Assembly: GCA_049317545.1 (NCBI GenBank)
Contig: JBMOIB010000001.1
Span: 60,634-124,633, forward strand
Direction: 5' to 3'
Origin: REEB506 sp049317545
GTDB taxonomy: Bacteria; Pseudomonadota; Alphaproteobacteria; Caulobacterales; Aquidulcibacteraceae
Length of the DNA: 64,000 bases
Within the stretch, counting starts at the first letter, position 1. Every line of letters begins with the position of its first letter. This document shows, in pieces, positions 56,301-63,993 of this stretch. Under the pieces are notes generated by a model, which made no database searches, was not told the DNA's origin, and saw only the letters and a list, made by a program, of their open reading frames with translations. The translations under genes were made by a program, and so were the position numbers.

Positions 56301-58127
56301 GACCACGTCGAAGGCGAGGGGGCGCCCATCGCGCGTTCGCGCCGCGAGTGCGTGGATCACGATCTCGGGGCCGCCCGCGGGTCGCACCTTGAACGGCGTC
56401 TCGGTCTCGACGAACAGGCCGAGGTTTTCCAAGATGGGGAATACCGAAGACAGCGGCAGCGGTCCGGAGCGCGAGTAGATCTTCAGACCCAGACGCGCCG
56501 GGTCCTGCGCGCGGATCGGGCGCACCCGCACGGTCGCGTCCGCATCGGCCCCGGCGATCACGCGGACGTCCTCGACCGCTTCGGCGGCGTCGTAGAGCTC
56601 CTTGTACCCCGCGCCGAACGCGCCGGCGAAGCGGGCGGCTTGTTCGTCGAGCCCCGCCTGCGCGAGCGCGTCGTTGAGATCGTCGTCGAACGAGCGCGTA
56701 AGGGCCGCGACCTCGCGCTCGAGCGCCGCCAGATCCGGTTCCGGACGGTCGCGGTCGATGTCCTGCACGATGTAGCGGATGCGCGCGAGCGGGCCGTCGC
56801 CAAGCTCGGGGAAGAACGCCGCCACATGCCCGCCATAGGCCGCGGTGATCCGTCGCCCGACCGCTTCGCGCAGCGCGGAATTGAACCGGTCCTTCGGCAG
56901 ATAGGCGAGGGCGACGACGAAGCGGTTGAAGCGGTCGCGGCGCACGAACAGGCGCGGACGCGGCCGGTCGGCGAGGTGCAGGATCGCGCTGGAGACCTGA
57001 TAGAGTTCGTCCTCGCCGATCTGGAACAATTCGTCGCGCGGATACGTCTCGACGATGTTCTGCAGAACGCGCGCGTTGTGGCTGCCCTGCGGAAAGCCCG
57101 CCCGCGCCAGGACCCGCGCCGCCTTGCCGCGCAGGAGCGGGATGTCGCGCGTCATTTCGTTGAATGCGTCGGAGGCGAACAGGCCGACGAAGCGCGTCTC
57201 GCCGACGACGCCGCCCTTCGCATCATAGCTCTTCACGCCGATGTAATCGGCCGGCGCCCGCCGGTGCACGCGGGAGGGCCAACTGGATTTCGCCACCACG
57301 ATCGGCGACGGCTCCTCCAGGAAGCGGCGGATCTCGCGCGTGATGATCGCGGGCTCCGAGCCGCGCCGCAGCACGTAGCGATCTGGATCGCGCAGGATGC
57401 CAAGTCCGGTGTCTTCGAGGATGATCGGCTCGTCCTGTGCGAAATCGCCGGCGCCGTCGCGGGCGAACGCGTAGTCGCGCGCGCCGAGAAACACGTACTT
57501 GCCGTCGAGCAGCCAATCGAGAAATTCGCGCGCCTCGCTGCGCGTCGCTTCGTCGGGTCCGCGCTCTTCGGCCAGCGCCGCGCCGCAGGCGCGCATCCGG
57601 GCGGTCATCGCCTGGAAATCGCCGACCGCGCTCGCCACGTCGGCAAGGGTTGCGCGCACGCCGTCGAGCAGGGCGCCGGCGCGCGCCGGCGTGAGCGCCG
57701 GGAGATGAACCTGAATGAGGCTTTCACGACCGCCGCCCCGATCGACGATCGGGTGGAACAGCGCGCGCACGGACAGGCCCTGTTCGACGACGTCGCCCAT
57801 CACCGAATCGACCAGAAAGGGCATGTCCGGGCCGGCGACCTCGAGGATCGAACGCCCGGCCGCGTCGCGAATGCGCGCCGTTTGCGTCTTTTCGCTCGTC
57901 GCCGACCACAGCCAGAACTCGTTCGCCAGCGCGACGAGGCCTGCGGCGGTCAGGCCCGCCATATCCTCTGCGTCTGAATCGCGGGCGATCTGGGTGAGGA
58001 AGTCGCGCTCGGCGCCGCTCGGGGCGGCGATCGCGCCGCCTGCGGTCCGCCAGCCGCCAGCCTCGGCGGCCGCAAACAGCGCGGCTGTGGAATATTCTTG
58101 CGCGCGAGAGGCGTCGTCCATAGTCAT
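53358..58127 (-). CDS. NAD-specific glutamate dehydrogenase, 180-kDa class (GdhZ-like)
   Basis: A 1589-residue Bac_GDH. The N-terminal half (to about residue 700) holds the ACT-like regulatory repeats (FLVDSVMGDVVEQGL, YVFLGARDYAF, FVALAYLPKDRFN). The catalytic part has RFGPVARGGLRWSDRRDDFR, KNAIIVPVGAKGGFFPKRLP, IGVGDMSGDVFGNGMLLS and WFGGIGNYVKAS; a helical C-terminal domain follows. It deaminates glutamate to 2-oxoglutarate with NAD+, feeding the citric acid cycle encoded at 9-22 kb. The Caulobacter orthologue GdhZ also inhibits FtsZ-ring assembly, so a cell-division link is possible. A leader hairpin overlaps the ribosome-binding site GGGGAGG. Confidence 0.95.
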   Translation of the reverse strand: MTMDDASRAQEYSTAALFAAAEAGGWRTAGGAIAAPSGAERDFLTQIARDSDAEDMAGLTAAGLVALANEFWLWSATSEKTQTARIRDAAGRSILEVAGPDMPFLVDSVMGDVVEQGLSVRALFHPIVDRGGGRESLIQVHLPALTPARAGALLDGVRATLADVASAVGDFQAMTARMRACGAALAEERGPDEATRSEAREFLDWLLDGKYVFLGARDYAFARDGAGDFAQDEPIILEDTGLGILRDPDRYVLRRGSEPAIITREIRRFLEEPSPIVVAKSSWPSRVHRRAPADYIGVKSYDAKGGVVGETRFVGLFASDAFNEMTRDIPLLRGKAARVLARAGFPQGSHNARVLQNIVETYPRDELFQIGEDELYQVSSAILHLADRPRPRLFVRRDRFNRFVVALAYLPKDRFNSALREAVGRRITAAYGGHVAAFFPELGDGPLARIRYIVQDIDRDRPEPDLAALEREVAALTRSFDDDLNDALAQAGLDEQAARFAGAFGAGYKELYDAAEAVEDVRVIAGADADATVRVRPIRAQDPARLGLKIYSRSGPLPLSSVFPILENLGLFVETETPFKVRPAGGPEIVIHALAARTRDGRPLAFDVVEAALADAFAAIWSGEADNDGFNRLVLALGVSWREAALVRALARYRQQTGLDPSGRTQEDALADHPEIVRLILGLFRVRFDPDLHETVAERAVWAEQLEKQIEAALDKVASLDADRALRRIARLVAAIRRTNFYQRDADGRSKRYMSFKIDSRALADLPEPKPYREIWVWSPDVEGVHLRFGPVARGGLRWSDRRDDFRAEVLDLVKAQQVKNAIIVPVGAKGGFFPKRLPPRGAKGFAEAGLSAYKTFLRGLLDITDNIVDGGLVAPAHVVRWDGDDPYLVVAADKGTATFSDTANAIAAEYNFWLGDAFASGGSVGYDHKAMGITARGAWEAVKRHFREMGTDIQTTPFTVIGVGDMSGDVFGNGMLLSRKTRLLAAFDHRDIFIDPNPVDCEKAWTERKRLYDAPGSRWADYNSALISQGGGVWSRADKLIPLSPEVRALTGLAVEQTTPAELMHALLKAPCDLLWFGGIGNYVKASRESHADAGDKANDAIRVDAEQLRAKVVGEGANLGVTQAGRVAFARDGGRINTDAVDNSAGVDTSDHEVNIKILLDEAMRTGALDPAKRTALLAAMTDDVARLVLADNYNQTLALSLAEATAAADLDAHERLIERLERLGKLSRAVEGLPSAEALRALRGVGQGLTRPELSKLIAYAKIDLFDQLVASAVPDDPHFRAALSGYFPPALHGFEAAMGAHRLRREIIATGLSGAIIDVGGPTFVERVRETARVSAPAIALAFEAGRRIFALDALAGEINALDSAIPAAVQTEMHLEIAAALRRITIYLARRGSDAPVAATIAAYRDAVMAQTAAGLDLLTAVERHRAAGRAQKFVAAGVPEDLAARVGALAAMVSALDVADLAARVARAPVDAARIYRKVGEALSLDRLRAAAVALRPDQHWERLALRRTLEDLFEDQRVIAEAAARAIGDAQAIPAWIEGLGAVAAAPRATLAELETGGPWTFAKTVIAAAEVRGLAARLGAP

Positions 58128-58135
58128 CCATCCTC

Positions 58136-58153
58136 CCCGCTTTGAAAAGCGGG
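58136..58153. promoter_or_regulatory. hairpin in the glutamate dehydrogenase leader overlapping its ribosome-binding site
   Basis: On the minus strand CCCGCTTT-TC-AAAGCGGG forms an 8-bp inverted repeat, and its 3' arm runs straight into GGGGAGGATGG and the ATG. Pairing would hide part of the Shine-Dalgarno. On the plus strand the same stem is followed by a T-rich run, so it could alternatively stop transcription running antisense through the gene. The choice between the two cannot be made from sequence. Confidence 0.4.
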
Positions 58154-58297
58154 ACTTATTTTCTTCGTTTCCCTTTGTTTAGCGCACTTCGCGTCGGACG
58201 CGAAACCGCAGCGCGCCATATCGACGATTTGGCGCAGGGCCCGGCTTGGCGACCGCCGGGGCGCGGTCCATAAACCGGGAAATTTGTGGAGCATGGC

Positions 58298-59848
58298 ATG
58301 ACGAACGGCGCGATCCTGATCGGAAAAAGCCTGGAAGGGCCGCAGACGCTGACGCTCAAGCGCGCCAATCGCCATGGATTGATCGCCGGCGCGACCGGCA
58401 CCGGCAAAACCGTGACGCTGCAGGTGCTGGCCGAAAGCTTTTCGCGCGCCGGCGTCGCGGTGTTCGCCGCCGACGTGAAAGGCGACCTGTCGGGCATCGC
58501 CGCGCTCGGCGACATGCATCCGCGCTGGGTCGAGCGCGCCGCCGAAGTGGGCGACGCGACCTACGCCGCCGAAGCCTGCCCGGTCGTTCTATGGGACCTG
58601 TACGGCAAGCAGGGCCACCCTGTGCGCACCACGGTGACCGAGATGGGCCCGTTGCTGTTGTCGCGGATCCTCGACCTCTCGGACGCGCAGGAAGGCGCGA
58701 TGACTGTCGCCTTCAAGCTCGCCGACGACCTGGGCCTGCTGCTCCTCGACCTGAAAGACCTGCGGCAGGTGATGACCCACATCGCCGAAAACACCGACGA
58801 GATCGGCAAGACCTATGGCCTCGTCTCGCCGCAATCGGCGGCGGCGATCCAGCGCAAGCTCCTGCAACTGGAAATGGACGGCGCCGACGGCTTCTTCGGC
58901 GAGCCGGCGCTCGATCTCGCCGACATGATGCGCGTCGACGCCAACGGGCGCGGCGTCGTTAATCTCTTGGCCGCCGACAAGCTGATCTCGAGCCCGCGGC
59001 TCTATGCTACGTTCCTGCTCTGGCTGATGTCGGAGCTTTGGGAAGAGCTTCCCGAGGCGGGCGACCTCGACAAGCCGAAGATGGTGTTCTTCTTCGACGA
59101 GGCCCACCTCCTGTTTGACGATGCGCCGAAGGCGCTGCTCGATCGGATCGAGCAGGTGGCGCGCCTGATCCGCTCGAAAGGCATCGGCATCTATTTCATC
59201 ACGCAATCGCCTTCGGACGTGCCTGAATCGGTGCTCGCCCAGCTCGGCAATCGCGTCCAGCACGCGCTGCGGGCCTATACGCCGGCCGACCAGAAGGCCG
59301 TGCGCGCGGCGGCGCAATCGTTCCGCGCCAATCCCGGCGTCGATGTCGCCAAGGAAATCCAGGAGCTCAACGTCGGCGAGGCGCTGGTCTCCACGCTCGA
59401 CGAAAAAGGCGCGCCGACGCCGGTGGCGCGCACCTTGATCGCGCCGCCGCGCTCGCGGGTCGGGCCGATCGCTGCTGCAGAGCGCACGCAGATCCTCGCG
59501 GCGAGCGTCATGGCGCTGAAGTACGACCGCGCCATCGATCGCGAGAGCGCCTACGAGGTGCTCACCAAAAAGGCCGCCGCCTCCGCCGACGAAGCCGAGC
59601 GCGCCGCCGCCCGCGCGGCACTTGAAAAGGACGCCGCCGCGCGCGCCAAGCTCCAGGCCAAGGCCGACGCAAAAGAGGACGCCGCGCGCGCCCGCGAAGA
59701 GGCCCGCGAAGACGCCGCCCGCGCGCGTCAGACGAAGGCCGTCGGCCGCGCCGCGACGCGGGTCGCAACACAGGTCGGCGGCAATGTTTTGAGCGCCGTC
59801 GGCCGCGAACTCGTGCGCGGCATCTTCGGCGGCCTCAAACGGCGCTGA
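58298..59848 (+). CDS. YjgR/HerA-like P-loop ATPase (DUF853)
   Basis: A 516-residue DUF853 protein. Walker A GLIAGATGTGKTVTLQVLAE is near residue 30, FAADVKGDLSGIA follows, Walker B is MVFFFDEAHLLFDDAP, and YFITQSPSDVPESVLAQLGNRVQHALRAYTP and STLDEKGAPTPV complete the family signature. The C-terminal ~90 residues are a charged Ala/Lys/Glu/Arg coiled-coil (AASADEAERAAARAAL) ending RELVRGIFGGLKRR. Relation to HerA/FtsK-type ATPases suggests DNA translocation, but no role is proven. GTGGAG precedes the ATG by ten bases; the frame also opens at a TTG four codons upstream. It diverges from the glutamate dehydrogenase gene. Confidence 0.9.
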   Translation: MTNGAILIGKSLEGPQTLTLKRANRHGLIAGATGTGKTVTLQVLAESFSRAGVAVFAADVKGDLSGIAALGDMHPRWVERAAEVGDATYAAEACPVVLWDLYGKQGHPVRTTVTEMGPLLLSRILDLSDAQEGAMTVAFKLADDLGLLLLDLKDLRQVMTHIAENTDEIGKTYGLVSPQSAAAIQRKLLQLEMDGADGFFGEPALDLADMMRVDANGRGVVNLLAADKLISSPRLYATFLLWLMSELWEELPEAGDLDKPKMVFFFDEAHLLFDDAPKALLDRIEQVARLIRSKGIGIYFITQSPSDVPESVLAQLGNRVQHALRAYTPADQKAVRAAAQSFRANPGVDVAKEIQELNVGEALVSTLDEKGAPTPVARTLIAPPRSRVGPIAAAERTQILAASVMALKYDRAIDRESAYEVLTKKAAASADEAERAAARAALEKDAAARAKLQAKADAKEDAARAREEAREDAARARQTKAVGRAATRVATQVGGNVLSAVGRELVRGIFGGLKRR

Positions 59849-59865
59849 TGCGAATCGTATTCGCA
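59849..59865. terminator. hairpin directly after the YjgR stop
   Basis: TGCGAAT-CGT-ATTCGCA is a perfect 7-bp inverted repeat with a 3-base loop, starting at the base after the TGA. A second short stem (CGCAG/CTGCG, 59874-59891) follows. There is no U-run, so this would be a Rho-assisted or RNA-stabilising structure at best. Confidence 0.35.
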
Positions 59866-59945
59866 GGTCGATACGCAGGCATTTCTCTGCGCCTTCTTGT
59901 CGCAGACTGCAGAACAAGGCGAAACGACTTGCGACGCGATCGCAC

Positions 59946-59960
59946 TTAACGATTCGATAA
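59946..59960. promoter_or_regulatory. CtrA-box-like TTAA-N7-ATAA with embedded GATTC upstream of the chemoreceptor
   Basis: TTAA-CGATTCG-ATAA matches the CtrA consensus TTAA-N7-TTAA at seven of eight positions, and the spacer contains GATTC, a GANTC site for the CcrM methyltransferase. It stands 59 bases before the chemoreceptor ATG, a suitable distance for a CtrA-activated promoter. A chance match is possible, but TTAA words are rare in this GC-rich DNA. Confidence 0.4.
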
Positions 59961-60019
59961 GCGAATTGGTCTGTTCTTCGCGCAGTCGGTCGGCTTGACC
60001 GTCATCCGCGGAGACCGCG

Positions 60020-61633
60020 ATGTCTGCCTCGTCGCTCAAAGATCGCCTCAATTTCATGGGAATCGGGCCGTCGGATATCGCGCTCTTGCGCGAGCTGCGG
60101 CCCATCATCGAGCGCGAACTCCCCGACGTGCTCGAGAAGTTCTACGCGCAGATTGCGCAATGGCCGCAGGTCAGTGCGCTGTTTCGCGACGCCCGCCACA
60201 TCAAACATGCGCGCGACGCGCAGATGGCGCATTGGCTGGTGATCGCCGACGGCCGGTTCGACGACGTTTATCTCACGAGCGTGCGCAAGATCGGTCTGGC
60301 GCACGCGAAGATCGGCCTCAATCCGCAATGGTACATCGGCGGCTACAGCCACATCGTCACGGGTGTGCAGGGCGCGCTGATCGAAAAGCTCGCCGAGACA
60401 TCGCCGTTCGGGCTGAAGAAGGCCGCCGCCAAGGTCCAGGGCATGCTCGCGGTGTTCCAGAAGGCCGCGATGATCGACATCGACTTCGCCATTTCGGTCT
60501 ATCTCGAAGCCGTCGAAGAGCGCGCCGCCGCCGAGCGCGCCAAACGCGAAGCCGATGAAGCGCGCTTCAACGCCGAACAGGCCCGCGTCGTCGACGTGCT
60601 CGCCTTCGGCCTCGACCGCCTGAGCGCGGGCGACCTCACCAGCGAAATCCGCGACGAAGTGCCCGAGCGCTTCATCAAGCTGCGCGACGATTTCAACCGC
60701 GCGATCGTCAAGCTGCGCGAGGCCATGCATGTCGTGGCCGCAAATGCGACGGCGATCAGGTCGGGTTCAGCCGAGATCAGCGCTGCGGCCGATGACCTTT
60801 CGCGGCGCACCGAACAGCAGGCCGCGAGCCTCGAAGAAACCGCCGCCGCGCTGGATCAGGTCACCGCGACCGTCAACAAGACGGCCAACGGCTCGCGCCA
60901 GGCCGCTACAGTCGTCGCCGTCGCGCGCAACGAGGCCGAAACCACTGGCGCCGTCGTGCGCAATACGGTGGCGGCGATGAACGCCATCGAGAGCTCTGCG
61001 CAGAAGATTTCCCAGATCATCGGCGTGATCGACGAGATCGCCTTCCAGACCAACCTTCTGGCGCTCAATGCCGGCGTCGAGGCTGCGCGCGCCGGCGAGG
61101 CCGGCCGCGGGTTTGCGGTCGTGGCCGCCGAGGTGCGGGCGCTCGCGCAGCGCTCCGCCGACGCCGCCAAGGAAATCAAGCAGCTCATTTCGCAGAGCAC
61201 GCAGCAGGTCGACGTCGGCGTCGATCTGGTCGGCAAGAGCGGCGAGGCGCTGACGCGCATCGTGGCGCGCGTCGGCGAGATCAATGCGCTGGTCAACGAG
61301 ATTTCGGCCTCGGCCCAGGAGCAGGCGGCCGCGCTCGCGCAGGTCAACACCGCCATCAACGAGATGGATCAGGTGACGCAGCAGAACGCCGCCATGGTCG
61401 AGGAATCGACGGCCGCCAGCCATTCGCTCGCCGAGGAAGCCGACGCACTGGAGCGTTCGCTCGCCACCTTCAACACCGGCGCGAAAGCGCCGCGCACATC
61501 GTCCGGGTTCGGCGCGCCTGCACCGCGCTCCGCACCGCCGGCGAGCGCTGCGGCGCTCAAGCACACGGGACGCGGCGGCGCCGCGCTCAAGCCGCGCGCG
61601 ACGCCCGAGCCGGAGCAATGGGAAGAGTTCTGA
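60020..61633 (+). CDS. globin-coupled methyl-accepting chemotaxis protein
   Basis: A 537-residue soluble chemoreceptor. Residues 1-160 are a protoglobin sensor domain with the proximal haem histidine expected at His95 in IGLAHAKIGLNPQWYIGGY. A helical linker (coiled coil at 165-195) and HAMP-like stretch (FGLDRLSAGDLTSEI) lead to the MCP signalling domain with the conserved hairpin tip IIGVIDEIAFQTNLLALNAGVEAARAGEAGRGFAVVAAEVR. There is no membrane segment. The C-terminus EQWEEF resembles the WxxF pentapeptide that docks CheR/CheB. It should steer motility in response to oxygen or another haem ligand. No other che gene is in the window. Confidence 0.92.
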   Translation: MSASSLKDRLNFMGIGPSDIALLRELRPIIERELPDVLEKFYAQIAQWPQVSALFRDARHIKHARDAQMAHWLVIADGRFDDVYLTSVRKIGLAHAKIGLNPQWYIGGYSHIVTGVQGALIEKLAETSPFGLKKAAAKVQGMLAVFQKAAMIDIDFAISVYLEAVEERAAAERAKREADEARFNAEQARVVDVLAFGLDRLSAGDLTSEIRDEVPERFIKLRDDFNRAIVKLREAMHVVAANATAIRSGSAEISAAADDLSRRTEQQAASLEETAAALDQVTATVNKTANGSRQAATVVAVARNEAETTGAVVRNTVAAMNAIESSAQKISQIIGVIDEIAFQTNLLALNAGVEAARAGEAGRGFAVVAAEVRALAQRSADAAKEIKQLISQSTQQVDVGVDLVGKSGEALTRIVARVGEINALVNEISASAQEQAAALAQVNTAINEMDQVTQQNAAMVEESTAASHSLAEEADALERSLATFNTGAKAPRTSSGFGAPAPRSAPPASAAALKHTGRGGAALKPRATPEPEQWEEF

Positions 61634-61645
61634 GCCGGGCGACGC

Positions 61646-62146
61646 TCAGCAATAGCGGCTGGTTTCGACGGTGATGTAGCGGCGCTGGTAGCCGTCCCAG
61701 ACCTCTTCGCGCGACACGCAGATTCGGCCGCGGTCATAGGCGCGCCGATCCTGCGACTGATAGCTGTCGTAGCGCTGCGGCGCGTACCGCTGCGGCGGCG
61801 GGGCGGGTCGGTTGCGGTCGGCGGCGATGGCCGAGCCGATCAGGGCGCCGATGGCGAGGCCTGCGACGCCCGCGACAATGGCGTCATTGTCGTCGTCATG
61901 GCGATCATACCGTCGGCGATCATCATAGCGACCGCGGTCGTAGCCGTGCGTGTAGCCGTGACGATAGACGGGCGCGTGACCGTAATAGCCGGACCCATAG
62001 CCGCGTCCGCCGTCGCGCCCATAGCCGTAGCCGTGCTCATAGCCATAGCCGCGGCGTCCGTGATCGTCGGCGAACGCGCTGACGGGCGCCGCGATGACGG
62101 CGAGTGCTGTCGCAACGGCAACCGCCAAGCGGGATGAAAAGCGCAT
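61646..62146 (-). CDS. Gly/Tyr/Arg-rich secreted protein with glycine-zipper segment
   Basis: A 166-residue exported protein with signal peptide RLAVAVATALAVIAAPVSAFA. Residues about 27-80 are low-complexity Gly-Tyr-Gly/His-Gly-Tyr/Arg-Tyr-Asp repeats (YGYEHGYGYGRDGGRGYG). A hydrophobic glycine-zipper (AIVAGVAGLAIGALIGSAIA) follows, then a Pro/Gln/Tyr linker and a C-terminal ICVSREEVWDGYQRRYI...SRYC with two cysteines. Such proteins are common in alphaproteobacteria, sometimes annotated RcnB-like; function is unknown, with envelope localisation likely. GGAGG stands 6 bases before the ATG. It converges with the chemoreceptor gene. Confidence 0.8.
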   Translation of the reverse strand: MRFSSRLAVAVATALAVIAAPVSAFADDHGRRGYGYEHGYGYGRDGGRGYGSGYYGHAPVYRHGYTHGYDRGRYDDRRRYDRHDDDNDAIVAGVAGLAIGALIGSAIAADRNRPAPPPQRYAPQRYDSYQSQDRRAYDRGRICVSREEVWDGYQRRYITVETSRYC

Positions 62147-62333
62147 GGAAACCTCCGGATATTACAGGCCAGTCTAGAAGATCGGCGACTGAACCCAGGG
62201 TGAACGACGCGTTCAGGAGCGCAAGCCGGCGTGACGCCGGCGTCATTTGCGCCTTCTCGCGACGCGGTTGAGCTTGTATCCTTGATCGCAATTGGGCGCT
62301 GGTCGACGAGCCGGCGGCGACGAGGAGGAAAAC

Positions 62334-63752
62334 ATGCGCGAGCACCTGAAATTCTACATCGACGGCGCCTGGGTCGATCCGGCGACGCTGCGTTCGCATG
62401 AGGTCATCGATCCGGCCACCGAGGAGCCGATCGCGCGCATTTCGCTCGGCTCCGCCGCGGATGTGAACAAGGCCGTCGCCGCCGCCAAGGCCGCGTTCGA
62501 GACCTGGCAATTCGTTTCGGTCGAAGCGCGCATCGGCTACCTCGCGAAGATCATCGAGATCTATCAGCGCCGGATGGGCGACATCGCCGAGGCCATTTCG
62601 TTGGAGATGGGCGCGCCGGCGTGGCTGGCGCGCGCCGCGCAGGCGCCGGCCGGCCTTGGCCACTTCGCCAACACGCTCAACGTTCTGAAGGATTATGCCT
62701 TCGAGAAGATGCAGGGCTCCACCATGATCCGTCGCGAGCCGGTAGGCGTGTGCGGCCTGATCACGCCGTGGAACTGGCCGATCAACCAGATCGCCTGCAA
62801 GGTCGCGCCGGCGATCGCGGCCGGCTGCACCATGGTGCTGAAGCCGTCCGAACTGGCGCCGCTCAACGCCATCATCATGGCGGAAATCCTCCATGAAGCC
62901 GGCCTGCCGAAGGGCGTGTTCAACCTCGTCAACGGCGATGGTCCGGGCGTCGGCGAAGTTCTCGCCAAACATACCGACATCGACATGATGAGCTTCACCG
63001 GTTCGACCCGCGCCGGCGTCCTGGTGGCCAAGGCCGCCGCCGACACCGTCAAGCGCGTCGCCCAGGAACTCGGCGGCAAGAGCGCCAACATCATCCTCGA
63101 TGACGCTGACCTGCAATCGGCCGTCACCGGCGGCATGATTTCCATGACCGTCAACACCGGCCAAAGCTGCAACGCGCCGTCGCGCATGTTCGTCCCGCGC
63201 GCCAAGCACGACCAGGCCGCCGCGATCGCCAAAGCGACGGCGGAAGCCATCGTCGTCGGCCGCGACGCCGAAGGCCGCCCGATGGGCCCGCTCGCCAACG
63301 CCAACCAGTTCCAGAAGGTGCAGGCGATGATCCAGAAGGGGATCGAGGAAGGCGCCACGCTCGTCGCCGGCGGCGTTGGCCGTCCCGAAGGCCACAACCG
63401 CGGCTATTACGTGCGCCCGACGGTGTTCGCCAACGTCACCAACGACATGACCATCGCGCGCGAAGAAATCTTCGGGCCGGTGCTCTGCATCCTGCCGTAC
63501 GACAGCGAAGAGCAGGCGATCCGCGAAGCCAACGACACGCCGTACGGCCTGTCCGGCTACGTCTCCGGTGAGCCCGCCCATGCCAAGGCGGTGGCCGCGA
63601 AACTGCGCACCGGCAACGTCCACCTCAACGGCGCCGGCGCCGACTTCAACGCGCCGTTCGGCGGCTACAAGCAATCGGGCAACGGCCGCGAATGGGGCGA
63701 GTTCGGCTTCGAAGACTTCCTCGAAGTGAAAGCCGTGATGGGCGCCGCCTGA
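62334..63752 (+). CDS. NAD(P)-dependent aldehyde dehydrogenase
   Basis: A 472-residue aldehyde dehydrogenase. ITPWNWPINQIACKVAPAIAAG holds the oxyanion-hole Asn and hydride-transfer region, MSFTGSTRAGVLVAKAA the nucleotide loop, AQELGGKSANIILDDAD the general-base Glu, and VNTGQSCNAPSRM the catalytic cysteine; EEIFGPVLCILPY and LNGAGADFNAPFGGYKQSG complete the family pattern. Broad-specificity ALDH family (PF00171); the substrate cannot be named, and coniferyl, betaine or short-chain aldehydes are all possible. GAGGAGG lies 6 bases before the ATG. It is monocistronic and followed by repeat elements. Confidence 0.93.
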   Translation: MREHLKFYIDGAWVDPATLRSHEVIDPATEEPIARISLGSAADVNKAVAAAKAAFETWQFVSVEARIGYLAKIIEIYQRRMGDIAEAISLEMGAPAWLARAAQAPAGLGHFANTLNVLKDYAFEKMQGSTMIRREPVGVCGLITPWNWPINQIACKVAPAIAAGCTMVLKPSELAPLNAIIMAEILHEAGLPKGVFNLVNGDGPGVGEVLAKHTDIDMMSFTGSTRAGVLVAKAAADTVKRVAQELGGKSANIILDDADLQSAVTGGMISMTVNTGQSCNAPSRMFVPRAKHDQAAAIAKATAEAIVVGRDAEGRPMGPLANANQFQKVQAMIQKGIEEGATLVAGGVGRPEGHNRGYYVRPTVFANVTNDMTIAREEIFGPVLCILPYDSEEQAIREANDTPYGLSGYVSGEPAHAKAVAAKLRTGNVHLNGAGADFNAPFGGYKQSGNGREWGEFGFEDFLEVKAVMGAA

Positions 63753-63765
63753 GGCGTTTCCACAT

Positions 63766-63857
63766 CGTCATCCCGGGCGAGCGTCAGCTCGCCCGGGACG
63801 TCGGTCCAGGGCCGTGAACAAGCGCCCCTCACGCGCTCCGCGCGTTCGAGGATGACC
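63766..63857. repeat. intergenic palindromic repeat unit (copy B)
   Basis: This unit begins CGTCATCCCGGGCGAGC and immediately returns as GCTCGCCCGGGAC, giving a strong hairpin 14 bases after the aldehyde dehydrogenase stop, then ends GGATGACCGG. It shares the CGTCATCCC...GGATGA ends with copies A and C but has a different interior. It probably also serves as the terminator of the aldehyde dehydrogenase gene. Confidence 0.55.
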
Positions 63858-63886
63858 GGAGGAGGTGCGCGCCGCGTCAGCCTCCT

Positions 63887-63993
63887 CGTCATCCCGGGCG
63901 GTGCGCAGCGCCGACCCGGGACCTCGTTCCAGGTCCTCTCCTGAGCAAGGTCCCCGATCTCCGTGGCTCGCGCGCTCCGTCGGGGATGACGAG
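63887..63993. repeat. intergenic palindromic repeat unit (copy C, inverted relative to copy A)
   Basis: The reverse complement of this unit lines up with 39364-39468 along its length: shared blocks include CGTCATCCCCGA, AGATCGGGGACCTTG, CCCGGGTCG and CCCGGGATGA. Ends are inverted repeats. It runs almost to the window edge, and the 30 bases between copies B and C show nothing recognisable. Confidence 0.6.
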
